Of a stretch of DNA of 64,000 bases, positions 60,399-64,000 are shown in pieces. The translations under genes and the position numbers were made by a program. Every line of letters begins with the position of its first letter. The stretch's first letter is position 1. The notes beneath the pieces were generated by a model, which saw only the letters and a list, made by a program, of their open reading frames with translations, made no database searches and was not told the origin of the DNA. The DNA is taken from positions 186,001 through 250,000 of the forward strand of contig JAGOQB010000001.1 in NCBI GenBank assembly GCA_017991675.1, given 5' to 3'. Source of the DNA: Phenylobacterium sp. Lineage in GTDB: Bacteria; Pseudomonadota; Alphaproteobacteria; Caulobacterales; Caulobacteraceae.

Positions 60399-61402
60399 GC
60401 ATGCCCCCCCTCGCCGCCTACCCCGCCCTGCGTCTCCGTCGCTTGCGCCAGGCCGACTGGGTCCGACGCCTGGTCCGCGAAAGCGTCCTCACCCCCGCCG
60501 ACCTGATCTGGTCGATGGTCGTGCATGAAGGCGAAGGCGAGGTTCCCGTCGCCTCGATGCCGGGCGTCTCGCGCCTGTCGGTCGGCCAGTGCGCCCAGGC
60601 CGCTGTCGAAGCCCGCAAGCTCGGCATTCCGGCCATCGCCATCTTCCCGCACATCGACGGCGCCAAGAAGGACGCCGCCGGCTCGCTGGCCGCCGACCCG
60701 AACGGGGTCGTCTGCCGCGCCGTGAAGGCGATGAAAGACGCCGCGCCCGAGGTCGGCATCATGTGCGACGTCGCCCTGGACCCGTTCACCGACCACGGCC
60801 ACGACGGGATCATCGAGGGCGACAAGATCGCCAACGACGTCACCATCGAACGGCTGGTCGAGCAGGCTCTGGTCCAGGCGCGCGCCGGCTGCGACATCCT
60901 CGCCCCGTCGGACATGATGGACGGCCGCTGCGGCAAGCTGCGCGAAGCGCTGGAGGCCGAGGGCCTGCAGGACGTGATGATCATGTCCTATGCGGCCAAG
61001 TTCGCCTCGGCGTTCTACGGCCCCTATCGCGACGCCATCGGTTCGGGAAAGCTCGGCACCGCCGGCCCGGCCGACAAGAAGACCTATCAGATGGACTCGG
61101 CCAACACCGAGGAAGCCCTGCGCGAGGTCGCCCTGGACATCGCCGAGGGCGCGGACATGGTCATGGTCAAGCCGGGCATGCCCTATCTGGACATCGTCAG
61201 CCGTGTGGTGCGCGAGTTCAACATGCCGACCTTCGCGTTCCAGGTGTCGGGCGAGTACGCCATGATCATGGCCGCCGCCCAGAACGGCTGGATCGACGAG
61301 GAACGCGCCATCCTGGAAAGCCTGGGCGCCTTCAAGCGCGCCGGGGCGGCCGGGATCATCACCTATTTCGCACCGCGCGCCGCGCGGATGCTGGGGGCGT
61401 GA
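60395..61402 (+). CDS. hemB: Delta-aminolevulinic acid dehydratase (Asp-type metal site)
   Basis: 335 residues from ATG 60395. CDVALDPFTDHGHDG has Asp/Ala instead of the Cys ligands of the zinc enzymes, the Mg-type site found in alphaproteobacteria. Catalytic lysines in SYAAKFASAFYGPYRDA and MVKPGMPYLDIV. It condenses two ALA to porphobilinogen. It overlaps both neighbours (ATGA; GTGA). Confidence 0.95.
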   Translation: MSMPPLAAYPALRLRRLRQADWVRRLVRESVLTPADLIWSMVVHEGEGEVPVASMPGVSRLSVGQCAQAAVEARKLGIPAIAIFPHIDGAKKDAAGSLAADPNGVVCRAVKAMKDAAPEVGIMCDVALDPFTDHGHDGIIEGDKIANDVTIERLVEQALVQARAGCDILAPSDMMDGRCGKLREALEAEGLQDVMIMSYAAKFASAFYGPYRDAIGSGKLGTAGPADKKTYQMDSANTEEALREVALDIAEGADMVMVKPGMPYLDIVSRVVREFNMPTFAFQVSGEYAMIMAAAQNGWIDEERAILESLGAFKRAGAAGIITYFAPRAARMLGA

Positions 61403-61782
61403 AGGCCGTCGAGATCGTGGCCGGCGTGATCCGCGATCATGGGGGCCGGGTGCTCACCGTGCGCAAGCGCGGGACGAGCGCGTTCATGCTGCCCGGCGGC
61501 AAGCGTAACCCCGGCGAGGCCGACATCGACACGCTCTCGCGCGAGCTCGGCGAGGAGCTCGGCTGCGACCTGATCAGCGCCGAGCACCTGGGCACCTACG
61601 ACGCGCCGGCCGCCAACGAACCCGACACCCGGGTCTATGGCGCGATCTATCTGGCGCAGGTCGCCGGCGGCGTCCTACCCAAGGCCGAGATCGAGGAACT
61701 GCTCTGGATCGAGCCGAAGTCGCCGCCCAGCGTGCGGCTCGCGCCGCTTCTGGAGCGCCAGGTGCTGCCGCGGCTGGGGTAG
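61399..61782 (+). CDS. NUDIX hydrolase
   Basis: 127 residues from GTG 61399. NUDIX box GKRNPGEADIDTLSRELGEE followed by LG, with the required G, E, RE and EE residues in place. It hydrolyses a nucleoside-diphosphate-linked substrate, unidentified. Coupled to hemB by a 4-bp overlap. Confidence 0.93.
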   Translation: MKAVEIVAGVIRDHGGRVLTVRKRGTSAFMLPGGKRNPGEADIDTLSRELGEELGCDLISAEHLGTYDAPAANEPDTRVYGAIYLAQVAGGVLPKAEIEELLWIEPKSPPSVRLAPLLERQVLPRLG

Positions 61783-61796
61783 CAAAGCCCGAGTTG

Positions 61797-61902
61797 CTCC
61801 CCCGCTGGGGGAGCTGTCAGCCGCACGGCTGACTGAGGGGGACTTCAGACTCAGCAGGCCCCCTCCGTCGCGCTGCGCGCGCCACCTCCCCCAACGGGGG
61901 AG
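61797..61902. repeat. Intergenic repeat of nested hairpins
   Basis: Three hairpins in 106 bp: CTCCCCC-gct-GGGGGAG (61797-61813), GTCAGCCG-cac-GGCTGAC (about 61816-61832) and CTCCCCC-aac-GGGGGAG (61886-61902). This pattern of ctcccc hairpins around a tcagccgcacggctga core resembles the dispersed intergenic repeats of Caulobacteraceae. It lies between convergent genes and may also stop transcription. Confidence 0.6.
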
Positions 61903-61912
61903 GAACTAGGGG

Positions 61913-62767
61913 CTACTTCTCCAGCCGCGCCACCAGGCTCGACGTATCCCAGCGGCTTCCGCCGAGCTCCTGCACCTCGCCATAATAGCCGTCGACCAGG
62001 GCGGTCATGTCGAGCCTGGCGCCGTTGGACTGCGCCTCGTCGAGCACCAGGCCCAGGTCCTTGCGCATCCAGTCGACCGCGAAGCCGAAGTCGAAGCGGT
62101 TCTCGGCCATGGTCGTCCAGCGGTTGTCCATCTGCCAGGACTGCGCCGCGCCCTTGGAGATCGCCACCGCCACTTCCAGCGGATCGAGGCCGGCGCGCTT
62201 GGCGAAATGCATGCCTTCGGCCAAGCCCTGGACGACGCCGGCGATGCAGATCTGGTTGACCATCTTGGTCAGCTGGCCCGAACCGGGCCCGCCCATCAGA
62301 CGCGTGGCCTTGGCGAAGGCGGCGATCACCGGTTCGGCCCGGGCGAAAGCGGCCGGATCGCCGCCGCACATGACCGTCAACTGGCCGTTCTCGGCCCCCG
62401 CCTGGCCGCCGGAGACCGGCGCGTCGACGAACCAGCGGCCGCCCTGCCCCGCCAGTTCCGCCATCTCGCGCGCCACCTTGGCCGAGGTCGTGGTGTGGTC
62501 GACGATGATCCCGCCCGCCGCCATGGCCGGCAGGGCCTGGGCGACGACGCCGCGCACGTCGTCGTCGTTGCCGACGCACAGGAAGGCGATCTCCGCGCCC
62601 GCCGCGGCCTCGGCCACGGTCGCGGCGGCCGCGCCGCGATGCTGGGCCGCCCAGGCCTGCGCCTTCTGCGGGCTGCGGTTGAACACCGTCACGTCGTGGC
62701 CTGCCTTCGCCAGATGCCCGGCCATCGGGAAGCCCATGACGCCCAGACCCACGAACGCGACTCTCAT
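61913..62767 (-). CDS. HIBADH-family NAD(P)-dependent dehydrogenase
   Basis: 284 residues. AFVGLGVMGFPMAGHLAKAG, DAPVSGGQAGAENGQLTVM and catalytic Lys in GSGQLTKMVNQICIAG. This subgroup includes 3-hydroxyisobutyrate, tartronate-semialdehyde and glyoxylate/succinate-semialdehyde reductases; the substrate cannot be decided. Not in an operon with the mmsB gene. Confidence 0.9.
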   Translation of the reverse strand: MRVAFVGLGVMGFPMAGHLAKAGHDVTVFNRSPQKAQAWAAQHRGAAAATVAEAAAGAEIAFLCVGNDDDVRGVVAQALPAMAAGGIIVDHTTTSAKVAREMAELAGQGGRWFVDAPVSGGQAGAENGQLTVMCGGDPAAFARAEPVIAAFAKATRLMGGPGSGQLTKMVNQICIAGVVQGLAEGMHFAKRAGLDPLEVAVAISKGAAQSWQMDNRWTTMAENRFDFGFAVDWMRKDLGLVLDEAQSNGARLDMTALVDGYYGEVQELGGSRWDTSSLVARLEK

Positions 62768-62851
62768 TCCGACTTCCTTCTTAAGCTCAACGCCATCTTA
62801 ACGGCTCCCGCGCAACTTGCCGGGGAATCAAGGCGACCGAGGTAGAACACC

Positions 62852-63757
62852 ATGGCGATGGGCGAAGCGCCTATCTTGATCAAGAAGGTCAAGAAGGGCC
62901 ACGGGCACGCTCACCACGGCGGCGCCTGGAAGGTGGCCTATGCCGACTTCGTGACGGCGATGATGGCCTTCTTCCTTCTGATGTGGCTGATCAACACCAC
63001 GAGCCCGGAGCAGAAGCGCGGCATCGCCGACTATTTCGCGCCGGCCAGCGTGTCGGAAAGCACCTCGGGCTCTGGCGGCATCCTCGGCGGCACCGCCTTG
63101 GGCGACGACGGAGCCATGGCCGCCGGATCGCAGTCGATGGTCGAGGAAATGGCGCCTGAATCGCGCAACCCGAACGACGGCACCCAGACCGACGCGGCCA
63201 AGGAGATGGCCCGCGAAGCCTCGACCGAAGCCCTGCGTGAAGCGGTGCTGCAACGCGAGCAGGCGGCCTTCGCCTCTGCCGCGCAGTCGCTGCGCCAGGC
63301 GCTGCAGGACATGCCCGAGCTGGCCGAGCTGTCGAAGAACATCCTGATCGACGTGACGCCCGAGGGCCTGCGCATCCAGCTGGTCGACCAGGAAGGCCGC
63401 TCGATGTTCGCCAACGGCCGCGCCGAACCCAACGACCGCGCCAAGCTGCTGCTGCGCGCCGTCGCCCGCGTCATCAACCAGCTGCCCAACCGCATCAGCG
63501 TGTCAGGGCACACCAGCATGTCGCCCAACGGCGTGAAGGCCGACGGCGACTGGCAGCTGTCGGCCGGCCGCGCCGACGCCTCACGCCGAGTGCTGCAGGC
63601 CTCAGGGGTCGACCCGGATCGCGTCTATCAGGTTTCCGGCAAGGCCAACTCCGAACCGCTGTATCCTGACGATCCGACCCTGGCCGGTAACCGGCGGATC
63701 GCCATCGTGCTGTTGCGCGAGGCGCCGGTCCTGCCGCCGGATCATGGTCTGCAATGA
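62852..63757 (+). CDS. motB: Flagellar stator protein MotB
   Basis: 301 residues. N-terminal membrane helix AYADFVTAMMAFFLLMWLI, with the proton-binding Asp (about residue 33), then the plug/linker (to about 130) and an OmpA-like peptidoglycan domain with NRISVSGHTSMSPNG and QLSAGRADASRRVL. It anchors MotA to the wall. motA is not adjacent here. Confidence 0.96.
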   Translation: MAMGEAPILIKKVKKGHGHAHHGGAWKVAYADFVTAMMAFFLLMWLINTTSPEQKRGIADYFAPASVSESTSGSGGILGGTALGDDGAMAAGSQSMVEEMAPESRNPNDGTQTDAAKEMAREASTEALREAVLQREQAAFASAAQSLRQALQDMPELAELSKNILIDVTPEGLRIQLVDQEGRSMFANGRAEPNDRAKLLLRAVARVINQLPNRISVSGHTSMSPNGVKADGDWQLSAGRADASRRVLQASGVDPDRVYQVSGKANSEPLYPDDPTLAGNRRIAIVLLREAPVLPPDHGLQ

Positions 63758-63845
63758 GGCGTTCGCATCACTGACGCATGGGACCTTGCGCCCGAGCTTC
63801 CCATGACGCCTAATCGGTCCAGGCGCACTGTTTCGAGAGCGGTCC

Positions 63846-64000
63846 GTGACGCAGCACTTTCCGACGCGACAGCTCAGGTTCTTTCTGACGGCGCCTAGTC
63901 CGTGCCCTTACCTGCCGGACCGCCACGAGCGGAAAGTCTTTGCGCACCTGCCGCTGTCGGACGGCGCCAGCGTCAATGACAGCCTGACCCAGGTCGGCTT
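63846..64000 (+). CDS. Arginyl/leucyl-tRNA-protein transferase, 5' part
   Basis: Starts at GTG 63846 and runs off the window: 51 residues opening TQHFPTRQLRFFLTAPSPCPYLPDRHERKVFAHL. This is the N-terminal Cys-containing domain of Ate/Bpt, which transfers amino acids to N-terminal residues for degradation. Whether it is the Arg or Leu type cannot be read here. Confidence 0.9.
   Translation, partial: MTQHFPTRQLRFFLTAPSPCPYLPDRHERKVFAHLPLSDGASVNDSLTQVG

Overview
The window is high-GC DNA from an alphaproteobacterium, most likely Caulobacteraceae (Caulobacter/Phenylobacterium-like). This is inferred from the gene families and their order (nrdR-rib-nusB-thiL, yceD-plsX-fabH-ihfA-merR, rplM-rpsI-argC), a MucR regulator, a GapR-type protein, Caulobacter-type -35 elements (TTGACGG), 5-aminolevulinate synthase and the class I PHA synthase. 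Roughly the first 23.4 kb is the right-hand part of a P2-like (Peduovirus-type, contractile tail) prophage. The remaining 40 kb is ordinary chromosome. PROPHAGE, 1-23412. Virion structural and fibre genes come first: a partial orf, two unknown orfs and a 1445-residue fibre/beta-helix protein. The tail set follows in P2 order: V, W, FI (sheath), FII (tube), E with E' reached by a -1 frameshift, T (tape measure), U, D, then the zinc-finger late activator Ogr. The only two sizeable gaps in the tail block each carry a matching dyad, GTTGT-N13-ACAAC, placed where an Ogr-dependent late promoter should have its activator site. After ogr come accessory genes: an unknown orf, a HigBA toxin-antitoxin pair with an apparently leaderless, double-operator promoter, and a divergent pair of unknown membrane proteins. 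A regulatory block follows: a winged-helix protein and a CII-like protein on the minus strand, and two divergent HTH regulators. An early operon then runs from 18.89 kb to the integrase: a phage GapR (DUF2312) paralogue behind a highly folded leader, and about a dozen small, overlapping orfs. These include 37- and 32-residue membrane peptides, Cys-rich putative zinc proteins, a J-domain protein and finally a tyrosine integrase. The integrase abuts the 3' end of tRNA-Pro(UGG), the inferred attachment site. The other end of the prophage (capsid, terminase, lysis, and baseplate J and I if present) lies left of the window. CHROMOSOME, 23410-64000. Genes in order: tRNA-Pro(UGG); thioesterase, DUF192 lipoprotein and a double cold-shock-domain protein with tRNA-Glu upstream; aminotransferase-hom-glpX-recJ operon; lipoprotein; phaC and an alpha/beta hydrolase; histidine phosphatase, msrB; rplM-rpsI and argC-GNAT; PhoX-type phosphatase; ctaA; two small membrane proteins; tRNA-Pro(GGG); yceD-plsX-fabH-ihfA-merR with a cytochrome bc1 chaperone; bamE; hppA; the riboflavin/nusB/thiL cluster; nrdR, glyA, mucR; hemA; a valine-degradation cluster (acyl-CoA dehydrogenase, 3-hydroxyisobutyryl-CoA hydrolase, mmsB); a membrane protein, hemB and a NUDIX hydrolase; an HIBADH-type dehydrogenase; motB; and the start of an arginyl/leucyl-transferase gene. 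The riboflavin cluster is atypical. ribD is reduced to its reductase half, ribBA is absent from its usual place between ribE and ribH, and an orphan gene with foreign-looking codon use sits where the ribD deaminase domain should be. The most promising targets for new biology are in the prophage: the folded leader and operator cluster in front of the phage gapR, the Ogr-type dyads, the leaderless higBA promoter and the unknown divergent membrane pair.
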